DNA of 64,000 nt from Hibiscus mutabilis (GCA_019671005.1 CM033718.1:35914508-35978507); one strand, 5' to 3'. Shown: positions 1 to 12,341, counted from the stretch's first letter. Notes: a model not told the origin generated them from the sequence alone. Program-made: numbers and translations.

Positions 1-1044
1 TAATTTGCATGTTTTGTTAAAATGTGAGGGCTGTGTTGTATGTACCCTTGTTTATAGGACAGTTTCGAAATGTCCATTGTGCATGAACATATTTTTTAGA
101 CTTTTTTTATGCAATTTAATTGCTTGAATATGGACTTATGACAAAATAATATAAATACAAGTAAAGTAGTCTAACAAGCATATAGGTACATCAGGAATTA
201 AGTGATATATATATATATATATTTGTAAAAAACATCTTGGGGCAGTTAGATCCAGTGAATGTATGAATTTGAGTTTGGCTGGCTAAATCGGTGATTGAGT
301 AATAAATCAAGTCCTAATTCATGGTTACATTTTTGCTAGACAAAAAGGAGGGTGACCAAATTGGTGAAAAGCTTAAGGGGATCGTGATATAAGAACGAGA
401 GTAGCTTAGATCATTCTGTGAGTGTGGTTTATAGACTCAGGATAGGCTAACAACCTTCATGATCAAATGCTTGTTAATTCAAATTACTTTACCTTAAATT
501 GATTTAGATTGTGTTGAGCAAGCTTGGACAAGAGGTATGACTTTACATGTTGCAATGGTATTAGAGGCAATGTTGTGATATTTTAATGTAGTTATATGAT
601 ATCCATGCAATGGTAACTATACATGTTATTTGAGAGTTTTGTCATGATGTCTTTCGATGCAATGAATTGAATTAATGAGAACTCTCTCATGATATGAACA
701 CTCGATTTACATAAAAATAAGTGATGGGGCTATGCTGTGATATCTTGACATGGAGCTATGCGCTTTAAGCCTTTATATGAATTAATAAACATGGAAGGCT
801 TGGATTCGATTTAGTTGTTAGGTATAGTTGGCATGCCATATAGTCTATTGAGCTCGTGTTTAGGGGGGACTATGATCCTAGATTACGGTCTGTACGTGGT
901 GACAGTAGGAGGGAATTTGTGTGGTAATTTAGTGACAGTATGAGGGATTGACCGGTATCATGAGTACCATATGTTTGGTGACAGTTGGTTGGGGATTCAC
1001 TGTAATATGAGTACATGTTTGGTGACAGTTGGTTGGGGATTCAC
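1..1044 (+). repeat. LTR fragment X (Ty3/gypsy, sense strand +), left end outside the window
   Basis: There is no coding capacity. The stretch has the internal landmarks of the other LTRs here: an AT microsatellite near 203-222, a ggacagttt motif near 57, then GGCATGCC at 830-837 followed by a GAGCTC, an ACGGTC remnant, GACAGTAGGAGGG modules (901-913 and about 933) and a GGTAT-N5-GTACC hairpin at 954-968. It ends where LTR J begins. The continuation expected on the far side of J is not visible in the window. Confidence 0.75.
830..1044 (+). other. Hairpin/GACAGT cassette of LTR X
   Basis: Order seen: GGCATGCC palindrome, GAGCTC, a decayed GGAC...ACGGTC hairpin, two GTGACAGTA(T)GAGGG modules, a hairpin GGTAT-CATGA-GTACC (one T.G wobble), then GACAGTTGGTTGGGGATTC. 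The same order occurs in the other LTRs of the window. Role unknown. Confidence 0.6.
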
Positions 1045-1050
1045 TGTAAT
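960..1050 (+). repeat. Tandem duplication across the X/J border
   Basis: 960-1006 and 1007-1050 are two copies of the same segment, each starting ATGAGTAC and ending TGTAAT; the second lacks 3 nt. The shared end TGTAAT is the first 6 nt of LTR J, so the duplication probably formed after J inserted. Confidence 0.8.
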
Positions 1051-3193
1051 ACCCAAAACTCAGCTGAGAAGAATGTCACTTTATCGAGTCCTAGTCAATT
1101 GTGATGATGTGAATTTTGATAGTTCAATTAAGGGCTTAGGACTAAATTGGTGTAATGGAAGAATTGAGTGGCTATTATAGAAGGGATCAAAATAAAAAGC
1201 TTACCAAGATTCATGTTTGCATGTTAAACATTACAAAACTTAAGGATGAGTACATGTGTCACCTTAAGAGAAATGAAAGTGGGAGGTGGGGTCGGTTTGT
1301 AAGAAAGATGACCAAATCAGTTTTCATCTTCTTCCTCCTATCCTCCCAAGAATCGAACTCCTCAACCTTGGTGAGAGAGTGGAGAGAATGTTGCATCCAT
1401 GTTGGTTCTAAGATCGAATTTTGATTCGAACAAGGGTGGCCTTGAATGAAAGGTAATCACCTTTCCTCTCCTCCCCTTTTAAGATGTAAACTTGTAATTG
1501 TTGGTAGATGATCTTAGACGTTGTGAATTTTGTGTGTGTTCTTGATTTCTATTTTAATGGTGTATTGTTGTTAAGGAAATGTACACGTACAGGACCATGC
1601 ACTGTGTATCTCTTATTTGTTTGATCCAAATTTGTGCGATTGTAATGTGGTCGTGATGTTAAATGATTGACCATTAAGTTTAAAGCAGTTAATATGGTTT
1701 TCATGCTAGATTGATTCATTAATCCATTGTATAGTGAGATCGAAGTCAAAGTTGGCACATTGATGTTAGTATCGAATTGGGGTTGTTTGTTATTGACCCA
1801 ACTATTTTGATATTGATCATATATATGCGTAACTAAGGCTGATTTGCGTAATTATGAAGGTAGAAGGTTGTTTTAGAATAATAGAATCAAGGCAGAGACT
1901 GTTTCTTGTACATAAGGGCTGCTAAGATTATATAATAAATTGTTTGATACCTATAAATATGTAAACGTGTGTACTGCCCTATTCTGTATTTTTGTTTGGT
2001 TAATTGGTGGACTGTTTCGATGCTTAAGAACATGTACATAAGAAAAAGAATTGTTTGGCATGTATATGGAAATGATAAGCACTGTTTCAAGAATGAAAAT
2101 GTGAGAGTAAGCTATTTAATATATACCTAAAAGCATGGAAGCTACTTCGAATATATACAATCATGTAGGAACAAGGGTTGTTTTGTGTATAAACAAGATT
2201 GTATGTGCATCCCTTTCTGTAATTAAAGCATGGAATTATAAGGTGAAATGTTTAAGGCTTTTGGGGACTGTCCTACATGTATATAAAGGTTTTGGGGACT
2301 GTTTTGAGTGAATAAAATGTATACATATGTAATCTGCCCTGAATTTAGTACATATAAATATAAGTGGACTGTTTTGTGTTTGTGTTTGTGTATCTATGCA
2401 AGTGAAACTGATTTGCTTTAATTTATTTGCTGGTGGGCTATTTGTGTGAAACTATATGTGTTCACGAGTAGCTTAACAAGTAAAGGATTGTTTGGAAATT
2501 ATTCTAAAGATTGTTCATATTCCTTGTCAATTTTAGATCGAGAAAGGAATGCGATTCGAGAGTAGCTTTAGCTTGGATTTAACTGTGAGTGTAGTTTTAG
2601 GTCTCGAGATAGATTAAAACTATCCCAAGCTTTGCTTTATGTTCTAGTTAATATAATTGTTTTTTAAGATGACTTGTGCTTATACTACAAAACTTGGATC
2701 TCAAGGTATGTTCTAAATCCACAAGTACTTTATGATTGGACGTGGTTGAGATATAAAATTTTATGATAGCTTGAAAGTCATGTGTGGCTGACTTTGTTTG
2801 AGTAATTACAATATTCATGATAGTTCAAAAAATATAGCTTGATGGAAACCTTTGCTATATTTATTATCACTCAAATAAGATGGGGGAAATGAGTTCATGA
2901 CATTTTTTAAAACTATGTTTGTAGTATTACATGATAAATACGAAGAGTAATAAGATTACTTATGAGAATATAAGATTAAATCTATGTTTATCTTTGATAA
3001 GAAGCAAGATATGTTATCTTGATTATGTGATTTTGGGGCCATACTCATATTGGAATCTGTATATGTATAACTTGATAAGTCAAGTGATGTGATGTGATAT
3101 CCGATATCGAAATGATGAGTTAAGCTTGATCTTGATCTAATAAGATGTGGAATAATTGAAAAGCCTTGGTTCGAGTTAGTCTTAGGTATAGTT

Positions 3194-3325
3194 GGCATGC
3201 CATTAGAGTCTATAGAGTTCCTTGATTGTTTGGACTTCAGTCCCTTGTTTGGACTTCGATCCCTTGTTTGGACTACGGTCCCTTGTTTGGTGCTTCGAGT
3301 ACCCTCGTTTGATGACAGACGTCAT
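3194..3325 (+). other. 19-bp tandem hairpin array in LTR J
   Basis: After GGCATGCC and an AGAGTCTATAGAG block, four hairpins start exactly 19 bp apart: 3232 (GGACTTCAGTCC), 3251 (GGACTTCGATCC), 3270 (GGACTACGGTCC) and 3289 (GGTGC-TTCGA-GTACC), each preceded by TTGTTT. A fifth (ATGAC-agac-GTCAT) is at 3312. GGAC(TACG)GTCC as RNA would be a cUACGg tetraloop hairpin. The position is equivalent to the cassettes in the other LTRs. Confidence 0.8.
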
Positions 3326-3805
3326 AAGATTCGTGTACCTAGGCTGTTACTTTAATCTCAAGGTTATGTCAACCAAAAATAAAAATATTGAAATGTACAA
3401 GCTAAGTTAATGAATTATCTTGATACTTCATTGTGTTAAGAACTCATGCTTATAATAAGTTATTGTGCGATATCTTGTATGGAAAGTAACATGAGTCTAA
3501 GATATGTTATGCTTGACAACATATACAATAACTAAAATCATGTTTATGGCCTGCTATGTTTAATAATTTGTTTTATAGATGATGAACAAGTTCTTTATGT
3601 ATCCATAGGTCATGTTATAAGAAATTTATAATAATTGATGAATTAATGTGGTGACTTGCATAACAAGTAACTTGTGCTTAATGATTATTGAACATATCTA
3701 CTTGAATGAAATGAAATGAAATGCTTTTTTAGAAGTTACGATACATATACAAATACATGTATGCATGCCTGAAATGACTTTGATATGTACAAATGTGTAA
3801 TTGGT

Positions 3806-3930
3806 TCGATTGCCATGTTATGTTTATATGTGTGCCTTGTCAAAATGCCATGACATGTATGTAGGTGTGACTTGTTCGAATGCCATGATGTGTGCATGTA
3901 GGTGTGTTTTGTTCGAATGCCATGACCTGA
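3806..3930 (+). repeat. About 35-bp tandem repeat in LTR J
   Basis: TGCCATG recurs at 3811, 3846, 3881 and 3918 inside similar units containing TTCGAATGCCATGA and GTAGGTGTG. It lies downstream of the hairpin array, roughly where LTR B-type copies have the tagctagg repeat. No coding potential. Confidence 0.7.
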
Positions 3931-5235
3931 ATATATGTGTGTCTAGATCGAATCAAATAGATTATGATTGATATAATGAAGTCTTGTCCATCCAATGATT
4001 TAAACAAATGCTTGCAAGTTAAACATAGGTAACATAAGGAATCAAAATAATGATGTGCATAACAAGTAAGAATATATCTTTGTCTTCAGAATGATATTTA
4101 GATAAATGAATATTCAAGATTAAGTACCTACCTGCTCGAGTTGTTGATAAGAACTTAGAAATTTATGACATGTCGAGATAGATAACTTTTGTTAAGTAAT
4201 GGTCAGTTCATGTTATAATACATGCTTAATATGTTCGATGTGTATCATATACTATTAAGATACTGAATAATCTAGAGTTTAATGTCATAGCTTATATGAG
4301 TTTTTTTATTCATATAACTAGATTTATGTCCAAGTAGAAATACTACAGGATTAGAATGTACCTTTGGGTGAATGGATAGCTTGATTTTGCCCTTGTCCTT
4401 GATCACTCTATTCTACCTCACTAAGCAATTAATCTTATTTATCCATTCACATCTTTTTCAGGGCAAGATGTTCTGGTCGAGTTTTGGAGCCTAGACAAGA
4501 TCACAAGAAGTCAAGCTGTATGTTTTGTGCTTTCTTGGAAAACTCCTAGTTGGTGGCACACTAGTGATAGTTATGCATGATGCATTTAGCCAACCTCCTT
4601 ACCATGTGTTTGTATAATTCCTTGGTCCTCTATTTCTTGTTGTGTAAAAGGGCCTAAATTATCTTTGGTTGCTTGATGGTTAATCTCTGCTTATAATTGA
4701 TGATCCGATGATTGATTATTTTGATAAGTTGTGATAGTAATAGATTCGTATGTTTATGTGAAACTTAAGTTATGATTAAGCATAAGTTTGAATCACTGTT
4801 AATAATTGAATCATATAGTTACTAGATTTGAATATGTTAAATAATTGTTTATCGTATGCATATATATATAGATAAACGAATTGAGATAAGCTATTTGGTT
4901 TGAAGATTTTGGTGGTATAGAAACGTTTATTTCTTTGCAACATTATTGGCTAGGTAGTTTCAAATTGCTTGTGTTTCTAATATGATGTATTAGTGGTAAT
5001 CCGATGATACTCCTCTGCAAATGGTAGATAATATTATGTTACAAACTTAAATCAGAATACAAATTATTCTAAGTTCACAATTAGTGTCAATTGAGTAGTG
5101 AAAAGTTTACAGTACTCTAAAACGGACAAAGATGTTAATAAAATTTCTGATTTGTGACATTCACATTCTCAATTTTGAGATAATTGTTCTTGCTCATATA
5201 ATGTATCATTGAATTAAATAAGTTTGTATAATGTT

Positions 5236-8200
5236 TATAACATCCCGTACCTAGTTTAGTAGTGAATCGGGTTTGAAAGGTTAAGTGTTCACAATCAAGC
5301 TAACTTGTTATCCAAGTTAGTAGTCGAACAAATCAAATCTAGATGCTTAGCTTCCTAGTGCATTCGAAACAAACAAGTAGAGGTATCTTAATATGCGAAA
5401 ATCATCAAGCCTAGATGCATTTCAGCCCTAATCCAAACAAATCATACACAGGAAGGCATGAATTGGTACTTAATGTGATAATTCTCAGTTCAATTGATTC
5501 TAGAAGCACATAACATTAAGGAATTATAACCAAGCTGATTAGCAATTTGGCCAGATATGCTATTCTTATTTCTGTTAGACCATTCCAGTTTTAAGGAGTC
5601 AATTATGTATAAATATATGAATAGATTCAAGCATTCAGTAATTCACAAATTGTGAACAATAGTAACTTAAGTCTCATTTACTTCAGCCTAACAGCTGAGA
5701 ATTTAAGTTAGCATGATAACCTTATATCCTTTCAACCAAAACTCAAACAACCATTACATACGAAAGCATGCATCGACTAAATCATGATAAAGCCAATAGT
5801 AGTTTTATACATATATACATGCCTCCACAAAATATAACACCACTTTAATTACATGCCAAAGACACAACCAACCATACTTGTCAAGCAAGTGCCACCATCC
5901 TATGAGTCAAATATGATAGACAAAACATACACTTATATCCCTTGTGGTCTTGCTTTACTCCTTGGTTTCAATCTACTAGTATCAAGCTAACCTGAAGCAC
6001 ATTCAGAAGAATAAACGAGTTCAAGAATGATGACTTGTATGCAACAAATAAACTATTACTAGTCTAATCATTTGAAGTATTCGAACAATTCAAGCTATTT
6101 GTCCTAAAGGACATTTAAGTGTTTCAAAGTTCGATTCCAAGCAAGCATATCCACTGAACTACGAGAACCGAAGTCTCAAGCAACTCATTTGAGTCAAGAT
6201 ACTATTACAAGAATGTTCATAAACTTGTAAACATGTAATTTTATTTTTATTGTCTAAGATTTTCGAAGATCGAGTTTAAAACCCTTCCTTACAAGAGTTA
6301 TATAAACTATAATCAACTCAAGGGATCTATTCAATCCAATATCCAAGCAACACAATTTTTTCACATAAGTTGTAGTAGATTGATATTTATTATATTTATT
6401 AGATTATCTTGAGCCTTGGTCGATAATTAGTAGACACACGAATCCAACATAAAGATAACATTAACAAAGGTATTCATAGTACCATTTCAAGGAGACTCAA
6501 GGTGTCAATTTCATATCAACTTTGAACAAGAGTACCAAAGGTACTAAAAGATCACTTGACCTTAACAACAAGGTACCGTAGTCCTAACTAGCGAGCTCGA
6601 CGAACTCTATGGCATGCCAATTGTGTCTAACTAACTCGATTCAAGGCTTGCTTATTTAAGTTGTTTTCGATCAATTCAAGAGGCATTAGGAGCCTTATTC
6701 CAATTAGTCAATCATTCAACTTATTCGTTCTACTAATTCATAATTACTAGCAAAGTGTAACTAGATCAAGTAGTATAACTAATGTAGTTTACCTCAAGGA
6801 TACTTACCTTGACTAGCATTCGATCATAATTCAATAAAGTTTGAACGTAATACATTTTCTTTAATGTATTAGCATAGTATAACTACAATATGGCAGCAAC
6901 ACTCATACATACAATCTAGGTTACACTTACAGTTGTTTCCAAGCTATTGATGTTCTCGTATCACAATCCCTTTTTTCTTATCGTTGTTTGGATCTACGAG
7001 TGCCCTTTTTCCTACCGTATCCTCTTGATTTTTTAACATATAGCATCATAATTCTTATTGGCCATAAAGTTTGATTGATCAAATTTCCAATTCCATTCAA
7101 TTTCGTAAATAACAACTAGTCTCTTTATCTCGGAGACCTTCAAACGCAAAATCAATTAATTCAATAATCTTACATCAATTCTTATTTAACGATTTTCTAA
7201 GTAGCTATACTCTTATTCTTCCAATTTAGCATATGTTCTAATCGACAAAACAGGACAACATTGCATTAATCATTTTCCTTGAACTAAAACAGCGCCAAGA
7301 GTATTATAGTTCCCATTAATTAATTTAGCAAAGAATCACATAATTCAAAACATCAAAACAGTCCCGATTTTTCACTCTAGTAGCAGGGCAGTTTCACTAC
7401 TCATCTATACATAGTTTCATTTTCAATTTAACTACTCAATTTAAAGACAACGAAATAGCTCAATTGAAGGAGCTCAAGAGTCTCAACAAAACAACTTCAT
7501 AATACCATCATACTTCTGGGCCAACGATTCGATATTATACCTATTACACCCGATAGTTCACATTTTTTTATTTGTACCAGTTTTAGCATATAAGAGCAGG
7601 ACACTCACAATCCATTCTACCTATATACATTTCAATAACCAAAACAAATAAGAATCAAGAGGCAGTTTAGAATTCATTCGAATATCCACTATCAACCAAA
7701 CAACATGTCAAACATTTCGAACTTAAATTTCTATTTGTTCATTCTAATTCTTCTAGTTAGAAAGCAACTGCCTTCAAGCTCATTAATAGACACACAAGTC
7801 TTATTCCAATTGAATCGATTCCATGTTTCCAACAACAATCAAATGTACAATGAACTAAGAGATAAACATTACCTTGATGGAAATATAACAATTTCCTATG
7901 TGTAAATCCTAAGTTTCCTCCACCGGTCTCTTGTTCTCACCAAATTAAGAAATTTTTCCATGAGCTCCCTCTCTCTCTAACTATCATGTTCAATGAGGAA
8001 AGGAGAAAAAGATGGTCCACCGATTCTTTGACCAAGTTTTCCTAAAGGACATTTAGCTTTGGTCCTCTAATTAGGTAGTGTTTAGCATGCAAACATGTTA
8101 ATTAGCAATGCATACAAAGTGGTCCTTTAAGAAATGGCCATTCGGATATTCAAGTTATCACTTTAGTCCCCTAAATTAAAAATCAAAACATATGATAGCT

Positions 8201-8256
8201 AACAAAAATCAAAATTTAACACAATATCTTTCTAGACCCTATTTTGGGATGTTACA
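5236..8256 (-). repeat. 3' LTR of element A (3.0 kb)
   Basis: On the minus strand it runs from TGTAACATCCC (8256) to a decayed TGTTATA end (5236). Landmarks in sense order: donor-like AAG/GTAATG (GT at 7872-7871), aaacagtccc-type motifs (7240-7400), GGTAC-TATGA-ATACC hairpin near 6480, AGTACC-TTT-GGTACT near 6530-6550, GGACTACGGTACC at 6572-6584, GGCATGCC at 6611-6618 and acceptor-like GCTTCAG/G (AG at 5993-5992). It is near-identical by eye to 12495-14603. Confidence 0.93.
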
Positions 8257-8275
8257 AATCCCTCTCCCCTTAAAG
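8257..8275 (-). other. Polypurine tract of element A
   Basis: On the minus strand, CTTTAAGGGGAGAGGGATT directly precedes the TGTAACATCCC start of the 3' LTR. This is the expected site of plus-strand DNA priming. Confidence 0.85.
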
Positions 8276-9600
8276 AAATTCGTCCTCGAATTTACCTGAG
8301 AGAAACAAGTGGGGGTATTGGTCTTTCAGAGAAGACTCAAGTTCCCATGTAGCTTCTTCTCGTTTATGATTTCTCCAAAGTACTTTGGCAAGGGGCACCG
8401 TTTTGTTCCTAAGTCTTTTAATCTGAGGATCAAGTATTTGAACCAGCTCCTCTTCATAGGAGAGATTAGTGTCTAACTCCATTTCTTCAAGCTCAAGGAT
8501 ATGCGAAGGATCAGATCTATACTTGCGTAACATAGAAACATGGAAAACATTGTGAATTTTATCAAACTCGCTCTGAAGAGTCAATTTGTAAGCTACAGGA
8601 CCAACTCTCTCTAGAGGACTAAATTTTCCTTTCTTCCCAAATCTGACCAACACAATGGTGTTTTGCACCTTCTACCATAGAGAGCTTCAAATGGAGCCAT
8701 TTGAATAGAGGTCTGATAGCTGTTGTTATAGGCAAATTTTGCCAAAGGTAGAGATTTTCCGAATATTTTCCAAACTCAACAATACTAGCTCGGAGCATGT
8801 CTTCAAGTATTTGAATGACCCTTTCAGATTTCCCATCTGATTGAGGATGAAATGTAGTGCTTAAATTAATTTTTAACCCCAAGGCTCTATAAAAAAGCTT
8901 TCAAAAATTTGGAAGTAAATCGGGGATCTCTATCTGAAATAATCAAACTAGAATTCCATGCAATCTAATTACTTCTCGGATGTAAGTTCTAGCCAACTGT
9001 TATAAACTTAGAGTCATTCGAACAAGTAGGAAATGGGCAGACTTAGTCAGTCTATCAACAATTACCCATACTGAATCATTTCTTTTCGGTGACAGGGGTA
9101 AACCGCTAACAAAGTCCATGGTGATATGCTCTCACTTCCATTTAGGGAGTTCAATAGGTTGTAAAAGTCTTTAGGGGACCTGATGTTCACCTTTAATTCA
9201 TTGACAAGATAAACATCGGGAAACAAATTCAACAATGTCATTCTTCATTCCTGGCCATTAATACAGATCTTTAAGATCTTTGTACATCTTAACTGACCTT
9301 GGGTGAATTGAAAACGGACTTTAATGGGTTTCTGTTATCATCTTCTTCCTCAATTTATCATCATTAGGGACACAAACCCGTTCCTTAAAGTATAGTATTG
9401 CATTCGGCTTCAAGGTGAAATTAGAATGAACTTCAGTTTTCAAGCTTTCTAGTAACTCCCAAAGCTCGGGATCAATTTGTTGTAAAGCCTTGATCTTGCT
9501 CATTAACCCGGACGTAACTTGTATTTCTGATAGAAGTTTTCGGTTCTTCAAGAGCTTAAAATGGGCATTAATAGCCACATGTACTACAAAAAGTAAGGAA
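8270..9600 (-). pseudogene. Integrase and chromodomain remnant of element A pol
   Basis: 9321-9578 encodes the region before the integrase zinc finger (MAINAHFKL at the N side). 8619-8882 carries the FHPQSDGKSERVIQILEDMLR block with the third integrase acidic residue (E of SER). 8270-8668 runs from the KGKFSP box through NVFHVSMLRKY to a chromodomain of the Tekay/Del type (YEEELVQILD, LWRNHKREEATWE, YPHLF). Between 8882 and 9320 the catalytic-core DNA is recognisable but full of stops. Near 8660 the reading passes from the PLCWS region straight to KGKFSP, so the segment between has been deleted. In the family this protein inserts cDNA and the chromodomain biases insertion to heterochromatin. 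This copy cannot be active. Confidence 0.88.
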
Positions 9601-9699
9601 ATTGATCAGGATATTTTCTATCAATAATTTCAGCTTGAATCAAGTTTAATTCGAAGGATGAAAGGCTTAAAGGGTTTGATTAGTATCCCTTACCACTAG

Positions 9700-10530
9700 A
9701 ATGTTTGCGGCTGAGTGCATCAGCTACAACAATGGCTTTTCTGGGATGATAGTCTATGACTAGATCATAATATTTCAACAACTCGATCCATCTTCTTTGT
9801 CGAAGATTCAGCTCTTTTTGCGTCAAGATATATTTGAGACTTTTGTGGTCTGTGAACAAGTGATACTTTTCTCCGAATAAGTAATGCCTCTAAACTTTTA
9901 GAGCAAAAACTACTATTGCCAATACGAGATCATGAGTCCGATAATTTGACTCGTGTGGTTTAAGTTGCCGGGATGCGTAGGCCACAACCTTACCATCCTG
10001 TATAAGGACACATCTGGTAACCAGTATATCGTCGATGAAAACAACAACAAACTTGTCCAGGAAGGGTTTAAATACCCGATTCATTAGACCCATGAAGGTA
10101 GCTGTAGCATTTGTCAAGCCAAAAGGCATAACAAGGAATTCGAAATGACCATATCGAGTCCTAAAAGTTGTTTTAGGTACGTCAGCTTCCTTTACTCTTA
10201 TCTGATAGTAACTAGATCGGAGATCAATCTTCAAGAATACACTTGCATCTTTCAACTCATCAAACAAATCTTCAATTCTCGGTAGGGGATACTTGTTCTT
10301 GATTGTGATTTGATTGAGTTGGCGATAATCAATACATAGCCTCATTCACCCATCATTCTTTTTGATAAATAGAACGGGAGCTCCCCAAGGAGATGAGCTT
10401 GGTTGAATGAAGCCTTTGTCTTGTAGTTCTTGTAACTATTTCTGGAGTTCTTTTAATTGAACCGGTGCCATTCTATAGGGAGTAATGGACACAGGATGAG
10501 ATCTCGGTTGAACCTCAATCTTGAATTCCA
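9700..10530 (-). pseudogene. Reverse transcriptase / RNase H remnant of element A pol
   Basis: The frame around 10345 reads MRLCIDYRQLNQ, KIDLRSSYYQI (first RT aspartate present), RTRYGHFEFLVMPFGL and FVVVFIDDILV (catalytic DD present). It then jumps at about 10018 from FIDDILV directly into CVLIQDGKVVAYASRQLKP, which belongs to RNase H. About a hundred residues of RT thumb, connection and early RNase H are therefore missing in frame. The RNase H tail continues with stops to about 9700 (LKSLKY and ADALSR equivalents near 9830 and 9715). Upstream, 10346-10530 encodes the LKELQ, SSPWGAPVLF segment with stops. Confidence 0.9.
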
Positions 10531-10532
10531 CC

Positions 10533-11066
10533 TCACAAATTGGTGGTAAGCCTAAAACTTCTTCGGGGAAAAACATTAGGAAAATTTGACACAATTAAAA
10601 TAGGTTCCATACCCGAATGAGCTTTATTGAATTCGAATATAGAGGCAAAAGTAGGGTTCAAATTCCTCAAGGTTTTGTCCATCAAAATTATGGATTCCTT
10701 TTCTAACCCGTTCAAATATAGTTGTTTTCGGCTATAATCTACCCAAGCTTGATGTTTGGCTAACCAGTCTAAGCCCAAAATTAGGTCAAAATCATCAAAG
10801 GGTAGTACTAACAAGTTTGCAGGGAAAGGAATACCTTGAATAAATAAGGGACAATCTTTACACATTTGATTTACAGTAACCCTATCCTCTAAAGGGTTGG
10901 TAGCTATTTGATTACAAACAGAAAGCTCGAGATTCAAATGAAATTTCTCAATTAATTTAGAACATATAAATGAGTGAGTTGATCCCAAATCGAATAAAGC
11001 ATATACATGATGATTGTTAAGTTCAATAGTACCTGCAATTACATTAGAGGGGGTCATCTTCTTCAC
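10533..11066 (-). pseudogene. Aspartic protease domain of element A
   Basis: A 177-codon open frame with the retropepsin pattern ALFDLGSTHSFIC, then LVLPFDDFDLILGLDWLAKHQAWVDY. The catalytic motif is normally D-S/T-G; here it reads D-L-G, so the flanking motif is kept but the active-site loop is changed. The frame ends with a shift (FPNVFPRRSFRL) where related copies read PEELPGLPP before RT. In the family the enzyme cuts the Gag-Pol polyprotein. It is in the same frame as the gag upstream. Confidence 0.88.
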
Positions 11067-11229
11067 GTCCTCGGACTTGATAGACCCGAACAGGAGCCCG
11101 AGACTCTTGGTGAGTTGAAGTTGGATGTTGATTTCGATTTCTTCCAGTATTTCCAGAGTGAGCTTGTTTTGCTCCCTTGCCCTTGAACAGATGGTTTGAA
11201 TTGGCTTGAGAAGAAGTTTTAGTAGGGGT

Positions 11230-12341
11230 TTTGTTCGAACCTTGTGGACAATCTTTAATAAAGTGGTCTAGTGCACCACACTAGAAGCAATCATTATTTT
11301 GCTTCCTGTAAAGTCTTGTATGATAATTCTGCATAACTTACAATGTAGGGATTTATTTTCTCTACCAGAGTTCCCCGAACTGTTTATCGAGACGTTTGGT
11401 ACTAAGGTCTTAATCACAGTTTGAGGTTTAGATAAATATTTACTTCTTGGAGGAGAGGATTGGCTTGAAAAGTTTGCTCATTGATGTTTCGGTTTTTTAG
11501 AAGGCCAGGAAGATTTATTGTCATTTCTTTGTCTCTTATCCTTTCTTGAGTAGCTTTCCTTTCTTATGTCAGAAGCTTTCAACTTTGATTCAGTGGCAAC
11601 CACTCGATTCATCAACTCTTGAAAGTCAGTGATCCCAAGTGCCGTAAACATTGGGCTCAAAACATCATTTAACCCGTCCACGAACATACGACATTTATCT
11701 TCTTCCTTCTTTATGTATTCCGAGCCATACTTACAATATTTACAAAACTCACTTACATATTGTTCTATAGCCTTGTTCCCTTTCTTGAGATACAAGAAAC
11801 GCCTTCTTCATTCCGCCAAATACTGCTCACTGATGTATTTCTTACGAAATTCCTTGAGGAAGAATTCCCAGTTAATAGAGTGTGCTGGAGCAGTTAAGAT
11901 TGTGGTTTCCCACCAATTCAAAGCTTCATCAGCTAACAGGGCCAAAGCACATTCAAGTTTGTGCTCATCTGAACTCTGAAGTTGCTTGGTTAAAATTCTG
12001 GTTGTGTTCTCTAGCCAGTACTCAGCTGCTTTGGGGTTCTCAACATTAGTTCTCGAGAAGGTATAGGCTCGATGTGAAGCCAGTTTATCAATAGGTGCTT
12101 TACTTGGTCCTGCAACAGGTGCAGGAGAGGTGTTATGTTTTAGGGAAGCTACAAACTAATTAAACATTTTGGTCATGCTCAAGAAGCATTCTTTCTGAAT
12201 TGAGTTAATTTGAGGTACTTCGATTTGAGGTTCAATAGGTTTTTGCGGGTCCTGCTGCTCTTGATTCATTCGTACGCTTCCTCCTTCATTTGAGGAAGCT
12301 GCGAGACTATCTTTGTCCCTTCCTATATGTGTTTCTGACAC
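11230..12341 (-). pseudogene. gag of element A (capsid and zinc knuckle)
   Basis: The start aligned with the ATG of the B and C gags is GTG here (12341-12339, then SETHIGRDKD). The frame runs to 11478 with in-frame stops at about 12155, 11807 and 11477. It contains a retrotransposon Gag domain (AEYWLE, LECALALLADEALNWWE, FLKEFRKKYISEQYLAE, IEQYVSEFCKYCKYGSEYI, CRMFVDGLND, ALGITDFQELMNRV) and a basic tail. A zinc knuckle C-X2-C-X4-H-X4-C lies near 11247-11288, with a stop in place of the residue before the second Cys. Gag forms the particle and binds RNA in this family. Confidence 0.88.

Larger units (their letters stand above)
1045..5235 (+). mobile_element. LTR J (Ty3/gypsy, sense +), cut by element A
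   Basis: It starts TGTAATACCCAAAA, matching the start of LTR E at 58510, and its layout is collinear with LTRs E and F: a CT-rich leader with AAAG/GTAATC at 1453, scattered ggactgtttt motifs (2264-2370), GGCATGCC (3194-3201), a hairpin array (3232-3325), a 35-bp repeat, TTTTTCAG/G at 4461 and a gtggcac landmark near 4551. By comparison with F, roughly the last hundred or more bases are missing, because A inserted at 5236. No ORF inside it looks like a real gene. It could be a solo LTR or part of a larger element. Confidence 0.8.

Noticed and set aside
11629..11979. Plus-strand ORF of 116 codons opposite gag of A, with similar ones at 30027-30260 and 31255-31611.
   Set aside because: Antisense shadows of the gag capsid frame. 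They recur only because gag recurs.
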